NCBI GenBank assembly: GCA_001650955.1
Contig: LXYP01000006.1
Span: forward strand, 293,244-357,243
Length of the DNA stretch: 64,000 nucleotides
DNA from: Sphingomonadales bacterium EhC05
GTDB lineage: Bacteria > Pseudomonadota > Alphaproteobacteria > Sphingomonadales > Sphingomonadaceae
Direction of reading: 5' to 3'
The notes under the pieces are model-generated. The model made no database searches and was not told the DNA's origin. It saw only the letters and a program-made list of their open reading frames with translations. Position numbers and translations under genes: made by a program. Numbering within the stretch: position 1 is the stretch's first letter; each line of letters opens with the position of its first letter. Below, in pieces: positions 18,808 to 29,445 of the stretch.

Positions 18808-18931
18808 GCCGGTTCGTTAAGGGCATTGCGTGCAATCGTCAATTGAAACCCCCGACCAAAGCGTATCGGGCGCGACAGGCTTGTCTGGCATGGACATGCC
18901 GCCTAACATCGCCGCACAGGGAGAGATGATG

Positions 18932-19516
18932 ATGATGATGCCAGAGGTACGAATTGCAAAAGTCGAGGAACGGGCAAAACTGATCCAGACATTGGTCCTG
19001 GGTTTTGTGACCGATCCGATCGCCCGCTGGATACAGAAGGATGCGAGCAGCTATCTGGCCGGCATGGGACCGTTTTTCGACGGCTTTGGTGGCCGTGCTT
19101 TTGATCATGACAGCGCCTTCATTGCCAATGATGGGCAAGCGGGAGCCTTATGGCTTCCACCCGGTGTGGAACCGGACAGTGACGCGATGGACGCGGCCAT
19201 GGGGGATACGATCGACCCGGCGCTTGGTGCAGATTTTGGCAATATGATGGAGCAAGTGGGCGAATGCCATCCGCAGGAACCCCATTGGTATCTGCCGGTC
19301 ATCGCCGCCGATCCTGCCTATATCGGACTGGGCCTGGGCGGAGAATTGATGAAACATGCGATGCGCCGGATTGATGAGGATCATGTCCCGGCCTATCTCG
19401 AAAGCTCCAATCCCCGCAATATCTCGCTCTATAAACGCCATGGTTTTGAAGTGGTGCGCGAGATTCAGGTGGGTTCGTCGCCGGTGATGACGCCAATGGT
19501 GCGGGCTGCACGGTGA
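18932..19516 (+). CDS. GNAT family N-acetyltransferase
   Basis: About 194 residues. The C-terminal half has the acetyl-CoA site YIGLGLGGELMKHAM (the R/Q-x-x-G-x-G/A turn) and the strand-helix end YLESSNPRNISLYKRHGFEVV, both diagnostic of GNAT acetyltransferases. The acceptor substrate is unknown. Five ATG codons run in tandem at 18926-18940, right after AGGGAGAG (18918-18925); spacing favours 18932 or 18935. A longer in-frame reading from 18830 adds a low-quality tail and is rejected. Divergent from the TonB-dependent receptor and sharing its Fur-box interval. Confidence 0.85.
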   Translation: MMMPEVRIAKVEERAKLIQTLVLGFVTDPIARWIQKDASSYLAGMGPFFDGFGGRAFDHDSAFIANDGQAGALWLPPGVEPDSDAMDAAMGDTIDPALGADFGNMMEQVGECHPQEPHWYLPVIAADPAYIGLGLGGELMKHAMRRIDEDHVPAYLESSNPRNISLYKRHGFEVVREIQVGSSPVMTPMVRAAR

Positions 19517-19940
19517 GAGGATGCCAGATGGCAGCAAGCCATTGGGATGCGCTATTCTGATTGGGATTGCGAATATCTGCCCTCGATCAGCAAGGCATGA
19601 TGTTCAGCTCTGACTCGGCGATGATCAATAGCTTGGGGAGGCCGATATTTGCTTTCCTACAACAATCCAAATCGGTTAATATGCGTATCATTTTCAACCA
19701 GAAAGATCATGCTTATGACCGCCAAAAATCTTTTCACCGTTTCAGCCCCCAACAACTCGAATCGAATTTCCGAGCATTTTTGGTCGGCGGCAAGGCGGAA
19801 CCGGGACTCCCGGTGAAATTTGAATATAATTATGTCAGCTTTGTCAGGTTCGTCAGATAAGTGGGCGTGAAAATGAACGGGCAGCCGGAAAATATCATTC
19901 CCAGGCCCTAACTTTGACTAACTTTGAACTCCGCCGGGCT
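19517..19940. other. Gene-poor intergenic stretch
   Basis: About 420 bases between the 3' ends of the GNAT and fadH genes. An open frame (19561-19860, TTG start) and a 33-codon frame from ATG 19715 exist, but neither has a good ribosome site or recognisable content. Two small hairpins are present: ATGGC/GCCAT at 19528-19542 and CCGGG/CCCGG at 19801-19813. The segment is visibly more AT-rich than its neighbours. I see no assignable function. Confidence 0.4.
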
Positions 19941-23594
<3,654 letters not shown>

Positions 23595-24494
23595 TCAGGA
23601 ACCGACTGTTCTTGGCCGCGCCTGCCGGTAGGTTCCCAGGAGTCTGACGCTGTTGCAGTGAAAGCTCAGCTCCGCGAGGGCTCGGTCTACCGCCGGATCG
23701 CCGGGGGCGCCCTCGATGTCGGTGTAAAATTCGGTTGCGGCAAAACTGCCGCCTTGTTGGTAGCTTTCCAATTTGGTCATATTGACGCCATTGGTCGCAA
23801 ATCCCCCCATCGCTTTGTAAAGCGCAGCCGGGATGTTTTTGACCTGAAAGATGAAAGTGGTCATCACCGGGCCATTAGGTTCCGGTATCGCGGCCTCCGG
23901 TGCGAGGACGACAAAGCGGGTCATATTGTGATCTTCGTCTTCGATCGCTTCTTCAATGGCTTCGAGTCCGTAGATTTGGGCTGCCAGCCGGGGTGCAATC
24001 GCGGCGGCATGGGGATCATCATTCTGCGCGACATAGGCTGCTGCTGCTGCCGTGTCTGCATAGGCAACCGGAATGATGGAGCGCTCGCGGAGATAGTGGC
24101 GGCACTGGCCGAGTGCCTGGGGATGGCTCATCGCGGTTTTGATTTCGGCATGAGCAGATTTGGCCATCAGACAATGCTGGATGGGCATGAAATATTCATC
24201 GACGATATGCAGTCCCGATTCGGGTAGCAGAAAATGGATGTCCGCGACTCTGCCATGGAGCGAATTCTCGATCGGAATGATCGCACTTCCGGCGGTGCCC
24301 TGTTTGACTGCATCGATTGCGTCTTCAAAGGAAAAGCAGGGAATGGGCAATCCGTCTGGCGCATAGTCCAGCGCAGCCAAGTGCGAATTGGCGCCGGGCG
24401 CGCCTTGGAAAGCAATAGCTTTCTCTGGAGTGGCGGCCCCTTGTTCGGTCATTTTCCGGACCATGCCCAATGCGTTTTGTGGAAAGCTGTTCAT
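23595..24494 (-). CDS. pheA: Prephenate dehydratase
   Basis: 299 residues. Converts prephenate to phenylpyruvate for phenylalanine synthesis in the cytosol. The catalytic PDT domain starts AIAFQGAPGANSHLAALDY and includes IPIENSLHGRVADIHFLL and THE-type region DEDHNMTRFVVL (the TRF motif). A C-terminal ACT domain (FIFQVKNIPAALYKAMGGF, then KLESYQQGG at the position of the usual ESRP effector motif) should bind phenylalanine for feedback control. It has no chorismate mutase domain, normal for this branch. Start ATG 24494 has AAAGGGCAAG before it. It is divergent from the cytochrome c gene. Confidence 0.96.
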   Translation of the reverse strand: MNSFPQNALGMVRKMTEQGAATPEKAIAFQGAPGANSHLAALDYAPDGLPIPCFSFEDAIDAVKQGTAGSAIIPIENSLHGRVADIHFLLPESGLHIVDEYFMPIQHCLMAKSAHAEIKTAMSHPQALGQCRHYLRERSIIPVAYADTAAAAAYVAQNDDPHAAAIAPRLAAQIYGLEAIEEAIEDEDHNMTRFVVLAPEAAIPEPNGPVMTTFIFQVKNIPAALYKAMGGFATNGVNMTKLESYQQGGSFAATEFYTDIEGAPGDPAVDRALAELSFHCNSVRLLGTYRQARPRTVGS

Positions 24495-24706
24495 CTTGCC
24501 CTTTCTTAGGTGGGTTGCGATAGTCGAATGAGACGCAGCGGGGCAAGAGCGAAGTGGCCTGACAGCGAACCGGCATCAGTTCTGGGATCGGCAATTGCTG
24601 ATATTCCCGCAATTGAGGCCTTGCGTTGGATCGTTGGCCTCTTTACAGACATCACAAAATTTGGCGGGTGCCATTCCGCCGCTCACTCAGGGGTTTGAGA
24701 GTCGAT

Positions 24707-25342
24707 ATGAGCAACAATAATACAATTGCAGGCTGGGTTTTGTTTGGCGGCATCGCGGCATTGGGCTTTTCCATCGCCAGCGGTAAATATTTCCATGCCG
24801 GAAAACACGATCGTCCAGAAGTCATGGGATTTGTGATTGAAGGCGTAGAGACATCTGGCGCTGTTGCTGATGCTGGACCGCCACTTGAAGCTCTTCTGGC
24901 GAGTGCGGATATTGCTGCCGGACAGAAAGTTTATGCCAAATGTGCGGCTTGCCACACGATCAACGAGGGCGGAGCCAATGGCATCGGGCCCAATTTGTGG
25001 AACAGCATGGGACAGCCGCATGGTCATGTAGCGGGCTTCGCTTATTCAGAAGCGCTGAAGTCCATTCCGGGTAACTGGGACTGGGCGAGCATGGACGCTT
25101 GGTTGAAGAGCCCGCGTCGCTACGCAGACGGGACAAAAATGACCTTCGCAGGCTTGGGTAAAGCCGAAGACCGTGCGAACCTCATTGTATATTTGAATGC
25201 ACAGGGATCTAACCTGCCTCTGCCAGCCGTTCCGGAAGTTTTGGAAGAAGTGGCCGAAGAAGCAGTGGCTGACGAAGATGCAGCCGCTGTTGCGGTCGCA
25301 GAGGAAACGGTTGAAGCTGATACAGCTGCAGCTACCGAATAG
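24707..25342 (+). CDS. cycM: Membrane-anchored cytochrome c (CycM-type)
   Basis: 211 residues. An uncleaved N-terminal helix (residues 7-25) anchors the protein to the inner membrane, followed by a class I cytochrome c domain with the haem motif CAACH at about residue 82 and the Met ligand in KMTFAGL at about 145. This is the layout of alphaproteobacterial CycM, which carries electrons from the bc1 complex to terminal oxidases. The last ~40 residues are an Ala/Glu/Val-rich acidic tail. ATG 24707 (MSNNNTIAGW) is chosen at the start of homology. The stop codon abuts that of the convergent LOG gene. Confidence 0.9.
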   Translation: MSNNNTIAGWVLFGGIAALGFSIASGKYFHAGKHDRPEVMGFVIEGVETSGAVADAGPPLEALLASADIAAGQKVYAKCAACHTINEGGANGIGPNLWNSMGQPHGHVAGFAYSEALKSIPGNWDWASMDAWLKSPRRYADGTKMTFAGLGKAEDRANLIVYLNAQGSNLPLPAVPEVLEEVAEEAVADEDAAAVAVAEETVEADTAAATE

Positions 25343-26212
25343 TCATTCGCACTCGAGGTCATAGAACCTCTGGATGATGCCCCAAGCCTGATCAGCGGTT
25401 TCGACGAATTGAAAGAGTTCGAGATCCTTTCGGCTGATCGTGCCCTCTTCGGCGAGAGCCTCGAAATCGATGACGCGAGTCCAAAATCCTTTGCCGAATA
25501 ACAAGATCGGAAGCGGTTCCATTTTGCCCGTTTGAACCAGAGTCAGCAATTCGAAAAACTCGTCAAACGTACCAAATCCGCCTGGGAAAACAGCGACCGC
25601 TCGCGCTCTCAGCAAAAAGTGCATTTTGCGCAAAGCAAAATAGTGAAACTGAAAACTCAATGAGGGCGTGACATATTCATTTGGTGCTTGTTCGTGCGGC
25701 AGAACAATGTTGAGTCCAATCGATTCCTGGCCAGAATCAGCGGCTCCCCGATTGGCTGCTTCCATTATCGAAGGCCCGCCGCCGGAACAGACTACAAAAT
25801 CACGGTTTCCATTTTCGGAAATACCGCAATTGCTCGCTAAGCGCGCCAGATTGCGGGCCTCATCATAATATTTGGCTTTTTCCTTAAGCCGCTGGGCAGT
25901 CTTCAGCGAAGCGTCATCGGTCGCGGCTTCGATCAACGCGTCCGCCTTGCCCAGCTCCGGAATTCGCGCCGAACCGTACATCACTAGCGTCGATCCAATA
26001 CCTGCTTCGTCGAGCAGCATTTCCGGTTTGAGCAACTCAAGCTGAAAGCGCACGGGACGCAATTCCTCGCGGAGCAGAAATTCGGTGTCTTGAAAGGCCA
26101 GAGTATAGGCAGGGTCTTCTGTTTGCGGGGTGCTGGGAGCCTGCTTTTTTGCAAATTCAGCTTCCTGTTTGGCGCGATAGAAGCGGCGGTCGTGGAGATC
26201 TTTATTGGTCAT
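25343..26212 (-). CDS. LOG family protein (TIGR00730 Rossmann fold)
   Basis: 289 residues. The core has the LOG signature PGGFGTFDEFFELLTLVQ at about residue 214 and an earlier VCSGGGPSIMEAANRGA (about 135), which form the nucleotide-monophosphate phosphoribohydrolase site known from cytokinin-activating LOG enzymes and bacterial PpnN-like proteins. The N-terminal ~90 residues are a helical, charged extension seen in proteobacterial members. It probably cleaves nucleoside 5'-monophosphates to base and ribose 5-phosphate. Start ATG 26212 gives the full family length. Next gene upstream (extensin-like) is co-directional at a 49-base distance. Confidence 0.88.
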   Translation of the reverse strand: MTNKDLHDRRFYRAKQEAEFAKKQAPSTPQTEDPAYTLAFQDTEFLLREELRPVRFQLELLKPEMLLDEAGIGSTLVMYGSARIPELGKADALIEAATDDASLKTAQRLKEKAKYYDEARNLARLASNCGISENGNRDFVVCSGGGPSIMEAANRGAADSGQESIGLNIVLPHEQAPNEYVTPSLSFQFHYFALRKMHFLLRARAVAVFPGGFGTFDEFFELLTLVQTGKMEPLPILLFGKGFWTRVIDFEALAEEGTISRKDLELFQFVETADQAWGIIQRFYDLECE

Positions 26213-26261
26213 GATCTAGCCCTAGAGCAAAGAATCATGACTTTCCAGCGACCTTAGCCGC

Positions 26262-26945
26262 TTATCTACAATATCCACTGCCACTCATGTCGAGATGGAA
26301 ATGATCGCGATGGGCTGCATTGTAATTGGGGCTCAAAACCGTCCCAAAGCGCTTGCAGGCGCTATCGTGAATTGCCGTCAGAAACTGTTTCTCCTGACGC
26401 CCGCTTTTCCAATGACCCTCGACTGTGATCCGCCGTCCGTCGGCCATTACAAAGCCTGAAACATCGATCGCATTGGCGTGGGCATGCTGCGACAATTTGC
26501 CAGAACCGGCTATGTTGCGGCAGCTGTAACTGCCCATGGTTTCGATTCGTTCCAGCTCAGCGCCGAGATATTTCCGCGCCGCTCGCTTCACGGCAAATTC
26601 TGTCCATGCTGCGAATCTAGCGGCGAGTTCGCATTTGACCGGGCCCAAATTCGTCACATCAGCCCCGACATCCAGCAGCTTGATGCTGTCAATTTGCGTG
26701 CAGCCGCCGCTAAAATTGCGATTGGGCAGTGGTGAAAAACGGATATTGGCTTTTCCCAGGTCGCTGAAACATTGGCGTGCGGAAGCCGTTGGGTTGAACG
26801 CCCCTAGCCCGACACTCGCTGAAGGGCGAGCTGCCTGCTTATCATCGCCGGACGGAATAACGCCGCAAGCGCTAAGCAATATTGAGGCAAGGCCGACTAG
26901 CCCAAGCGAGCCCATTTTCTGAACATTTCTGAAAACCAATCTCAT
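26262..26945 (-). CDS. Extensin-like family lipoprotein
   Basis: 227 residues with a lipoprotein signal (VGLASILLSACG, Cys about residue 27), so anchored in a membrane facing the periplasm. The extensin-like C-terminal domain follows, with LSQHAHANAIDVSGF at about 150 and AHRDHFHLDMSGSGYC at the end. The paired H-x-x-x-x-x-x-D and HxH motifs resemble M15-type DD-peptidase zinc ligands, so a peptidoglycan role is likely but unproven. Four Cys near C-x-D-L-G, SGGCTQ and the end may form disulphides. A CtrA-type half site lies at 26990-26997 upstream. Confidence 0.88.
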   Translation of the reverse strand: MRLVFRNVQKMGSLGLVGLASILLSACGVIPSGDDKQAARPSASVGLGAFNPTASARQCFSDLGKANIRFSPLPNRNFSGGCTQIDSIKLLDVGADVTNLGPVKCELAARFAAWTEFAVKRAARKYLGAELERIETMGSYSCRNIAGSGKLSQHAHANAIDVSGFVMADGRRITVEGHWKSGRQEKQFLTAIHDSACKRFGTVLSPNYNAAHRDHFHLDMSGSGYCR

Positions 26946-26989
26946 GGGAAAGCTAATGTCAGAAGAGGGTTAAATCGTGGCTGAAGATC

Positions 26990-26997
26990 ATGGTTAA
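26990..26997 (-). promoter_or_regulatory. CtrA-like half site
   Basis: On the minus strand this reads TTAACCAT, 45 bases before the extensin-like gene start (26945) and about 95 bases before the MsrQ-like gene on the plus strand. An 8-mer can occur by chance; it is reported because the same motif appears upstream of two other signalling or envelope genes in the window. Confidence 0.35.
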
Positions 26998-27091
26998 GAT
27001 TTTCTTTTGCGTTGGCCGGACGGTGATTCGCGTTGAATTTTTGTCACAAATTGCTGGACCGGTTGCGGGTTTCAATTATGACACTCAACCT

Positions 27092-27688
27092 ATGGGACGC
27101 GTTCTTAAAATCGTTAACAGTCTGCCGTTTTTCTGGTTTCTCTTGGCGATTCCAGCTCTCGCAATGCTCTATGCCTTTTGGGTCCATGATCTGCTGGCGA
27201 TGGACATGGTGCCGGAAACGGGTGAATTTTCTGCGCGCCTGATGATTCTGGCCATGATGGTGTCACCTCTGGTCGCCATATTCGGGCAACGGAGTTGGAC
27301 CAGCTGGCTATTGAAGCGCAGGCGGTCCTTGGGCGTCGGAGCGTTTCTTTATGCGGTGCTGCATCTGCTCTTCTATATTCTCGATATGGAGGCATTGGAG
27401 GCGATATGGGCGGAGTTTTTCGCCCCGTCGATCATCACCGGCTGGCTCGCATTTCTTCTGTTCCTGCTGCTCGCGATCACGAGCAACAATGCCGCCATGC
27501 GGGCGCTCAAGCGGCGCTGGAAGCAGCTTCAACGACTGGTCTATGTGGCCGCGGTGTTGACCTTGTTCCATTGGATATGGATCCACGATGACGCGATCTC
27601 AGCCTGGGCCCATTTCATCCCGTTGATCGTCGCTCAGTTATTGCGAGGGATTCTCATCTATGTTAGGCGCGGTTCAGAAATGGGCTAG
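27092..27688 (+). CDS. Ferric reductase-like membrane protein, MsrQ-like
   Basis: 198 residues, six hydrophobic helices. Histidines in helices 3-5 (LYAVLHLLFYI, RLVYVAAVLTLFHWIWIH) and the sequence LKRRRSLGVGAFLY match the ferric-reductase-like transmembrane family that includes MsrQ/YedZ, a haem b quinol oxidase partner of the methionine-sulfoxide reductase MsrP. No msrP is adjacent, so the assignment to MsrQ itself is tentative. ATG 27092 (MGRVLKIVN) is chosen; longer in-frame starts upstream give an unlikely N-terminus. Confidence 0.8.
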   Translation: MGRVLKIVNSLPFFWFLLAIPALAMLYAFWVHDLLAMDMVPETGEFSARLMILAMMVSPLVAIFGQRSWTSWLLKRRRSLGVGAFLYAVLHLLFYILDMEALEAIWAEFFAPSIITGWLAFLLFLLLAITSNNAAMRALKRRWKQLQRLVYVAAVLTLFHWIWIHDDAISAWAHFIPLIVAQLLRGILIYVRRGSEMG

Positions 27689-27729
27689 CGCGAATCGCTG
27701 CCAACCGAATGGATTTTGGAGATATGATG

Positions 27730-28041
27730 ATGAAATATTCTGTAATGACCGCAGCCATGGTTGCTTTTCTGGCCACTACCGGTGTCTCGGCGCCAGCTTT
27801 TGCCACCGGCAAAATGACCTGCGAAGCCGGACCGCAGTCGGGATGGAAAACCCGCACAGAACTTGAAGAAAATCTCGTCCAGCAGGGTTGGAAAGTGAAA
27901 AAATCCAAAGTCGATGGCGGCTGCTATGAAGTCTATGGCACGACACCAGAAGGCGATCGTGTGGAAGCCTATTTCCACCCGGTTTCTTTGGAAAAACTGC
28001 TGGTTTTACGCCGCGGCAAAGAACTTTACCGTAAGCCATAA
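27730..28041 (+). CDS. Small secreted PepSY-like protein
   Basis: 103 residues with a signal peptide (MKYSVMTAAMVAFLATTGVS, cleaved near APAFA). The mature part (RTELEENLVQQGWKVKKSKVDGGCYEVYGTTP) matches the short PepSY-type fold, in which a helix is followed by a hairpin of strands; these periplasmic domains are thought to bind or inhibit peptidases or to sense cofactors. Three tandem ATGs (27724, 27727, 27730) follow TGGAGA; spacing favours 27730. It lies 41 bases after the haem membrane protein gene, suggesting one transcript, and the association may be functional. Confidence 0.75.
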   Translation: MKYSVMTAAMVAFLATTGVSAPAFATGKMTCEAGPQSGWKTRTELEENLVQQGWKVKKSKVDGGCYEVYGTTPEGDRVEAYFHPVSLEKLLVLRRGKELYRKP

Positions 28042-28087
28042 CGGCCACGACCCACAGATATATTGGTCGGCATTTGATGCTTGACAT

Positions 28088-28166
28088 GCTGCGTCGCCCC
28101 CGCCAATGGGGCGACGGGCCACGCGGTCCCAACGCCGCGCGAGCTCTCTGTAAGGAGAAGCGTTAA
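28088..28166 (+). ncRNA. serC-type cis-regulatory RNA leader
   Basis: Directly upstream of serC lies a perfect 9-bp hairpin CGTCGCCCC (28092-28100) / GGGGCGACG (28108-28116), then GGCCA and a second hairpin CGCGG (28122-28126) / CCGCG (28135-28139), then GAGCTCTCTG and the ribosome site TAAGGAGAAG. This order of elements and the position agree with the serC motif described for alphaproteobacterial serC-serA operons, whose 3' end abuts the ribosome site. The ligand or mechanism is not established. Confidence 0.75.
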
Positions 28167-28167
28167 A

Positions 28168-29340
28168 ATGACCAATGTTACTGTTTCGACACCTGAATTA
28201 CGTCCAAATTGCCCGAATTTTTCTTCGGGCCCAACCGCCAAGTTTCCTGGCTGGTCGCTCGAAAAAATCAACATATCTGCAATGGGCCGATCCCATCGCT
28301 CTGCGCTCGGCAAGGCACGGCTGAAATATGCCATTGACCTGTCCCGCGAGCTATTGGGCATCCCCGATGACTATCTGATCGGCATTGTTCCGGCGTCCGA
28401 CACCGGCGCCGTCGAACTGGCTATGTGGAATATGCTTGGAGCCCGTCCGGTGACGGTTGCGGCTTGGGAAAGCTTCGGCAATGTCTGGATTCAGGATGCG
28501 GTCAAGCAATTGAAGCCCGCGAATCTGACGGTGCTGGAAGCTGATTATGGTGAAATCCCTGATCTGTCTCAAATCGACAAAGGCGACGATATCGTCTTCA
28601 CCTGGAACGGCACCACTTCGGGTGCTAAAATTCCAAATACGGACTGGATTGCGGATGACCGCGATGGCGTCACCATCAACGACGCTACCAGCGCGGTATT
28701 CGCGCAGCCGATGGATTGGGCGAAGCTCGATGCGACGACGTTCAGCTGGCAGAAAGTCATGGGATCGGAAGCTGCACATGGCATGCTGATCCTCAGCCCG
28801 CGTGCGGTTGAACGCATCGAAAGCTACAACCCCAGCTGGCCGCTCCCCAAGATTTTCCGCGTAAAAAAAGGCGACAAGTTGAACCGCGCAATCTTCGAAG
28901 GCGCAACAATTAACACGCCATCAATGCTTGCGACCGAAGATTATATCGCGTCCCTCGAGTGGGCGAAGTCGATCGGCGGGCTTGCCGAGCTTCATGCCCG
29001 CGCTGATCGTAACGCCAAAATTGTTCATGACTGGATCGAAGCGACTCCGTGGATGCGCAATATGGTGAGTGATCCTGCGAAATGGACCAACACCGGCGTC
29101 TGTATGGTATTCCAAGGCGATTGGTATGACAGCCTGAGCGACGATGCAAAACCATCGGTGCCCAAGAAAATCGCAGCCATGCTCGACGAAATGGGCATTG
29201 CTTATGATTTCAACGGCTATCGTGATGCGCCGCCTAGCCTGCGCATCTGGTGTGGTTCTACGGTTGAAGAAGAAGATGTTCGTCGCCTGTTGCCCTGGAT
29301 CGAATGGGCTTATGCACAGGTCAAAGCCGAGCTTTCCTAA
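28168..29340 (+). CDS. serC: Phosphoserine aminotransferase
   Basis: 390 residues. PLP-dependent transaminase converting 3-phosphohydroxypyruvate and glutamate to phosphoserine, second step of serine synthesis. Conserved features are NFSSGPTAKFPGWS at the N-terminus, GRSHRS, and the PLP lysine region SWQKVMGSEAAHGMLILS (Lys at about residue 195). The length and sequence are of the alphaproteobacterial type. ATG 28168 follows TAAGGAGAAG with good spacing, and the upstream in-frame reading would run through the RNA leader. First gene of serC-serA, followed by hisZ and purA. Confidence 0.96.
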   Translation: MTNVTVSTPELRPNCPNFSSGPTAKFPGWSLEKINISAMGRSHRSALGKARLKYAIDLSRELLGIPDDYLIGIVPASDTGAVELAMWNMLGARPVTVAAWESFGNVWIQDAVKQLKPANLTVLEADYGEIPDLSQIDKGDDIVFTWNGTTSGAKIPNTDWIADDRDGVTINDATSAVFAQPMDWAKLDATTFSWQKVMGSEAAHGMLILSPRAVERIESYNPSWPLPKIFRVKKGDKLNRAIFEGATINTPSMLATEDYIASLEWAKSIGGLAELHARADRNAKIVHDWIEATPWMRNMVSDPAKWTNTGVCMVFQGDWYDSLSDDAKPSVPKKIAAMLDEMGIAYDFNGYRDAPPSLRIWCGSTVEEEDVRRLLPWIEWAYAQVKAELS

Positions 29341-29348
29341 ATTTCTGC

Positions 29349-29370
29349 GCTCCGGGCCCAGTCCCGGAGC
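29349..29370 (+). other. Hairpin 1 in the serC-serA gap
   Basis: Perfect 8-bp stem GCTCCGGG (29349-29356) / CCCGGAGC (29363-29370) with a CCCAGT loop, eight bases after the serC stop. No U tract follows, so readthrough into serA is likely; it may stabilise or process the serC message. Confidence 0.55.
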
Positions 29371-29400
29371 CATTGAACCCATCGTATAATATGGCCTCGG

Positions 29401-29423
29401 GCTCTGGCCCTGGAGGCCGGAGC
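29401..29423 (+). other. Hairpin 2 in the serC-serA gap
   Basis: Nine-pair stem GCTCTGGCC (29401-29409) / GGCCGGAGC (29415-29423) with one G-U pair and a CTGGA loop, just before the serA ribosome site. A TATAAT sequence at 29385-29390 lies between the two hairpins, but no -35 element is suitably spaced. Confidence 0.5.
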
Positions 29424-29445
29424 ACAAACCTCAGGAATCTTCAAA

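Noticed and set aside
19561-19860. 99-codon frame with TTG start in the GNAT-fadH gap
   Set aside because: No ribosome site, no known motif, and the base composition is that of the surrounding non-coding stretch; kept only as a remark.
28081-28086. TTGACA before serC as a -35 box
   Set aside because: The expected -10 position falls in the GC-rich first hairpin of the leader; no matching hexamer there.
29385-29390. TATAAT as a promoter for serA
   Set aside because: No suitable -35 element 16-18 bases upstream; the preceding region is a GC hairpin.
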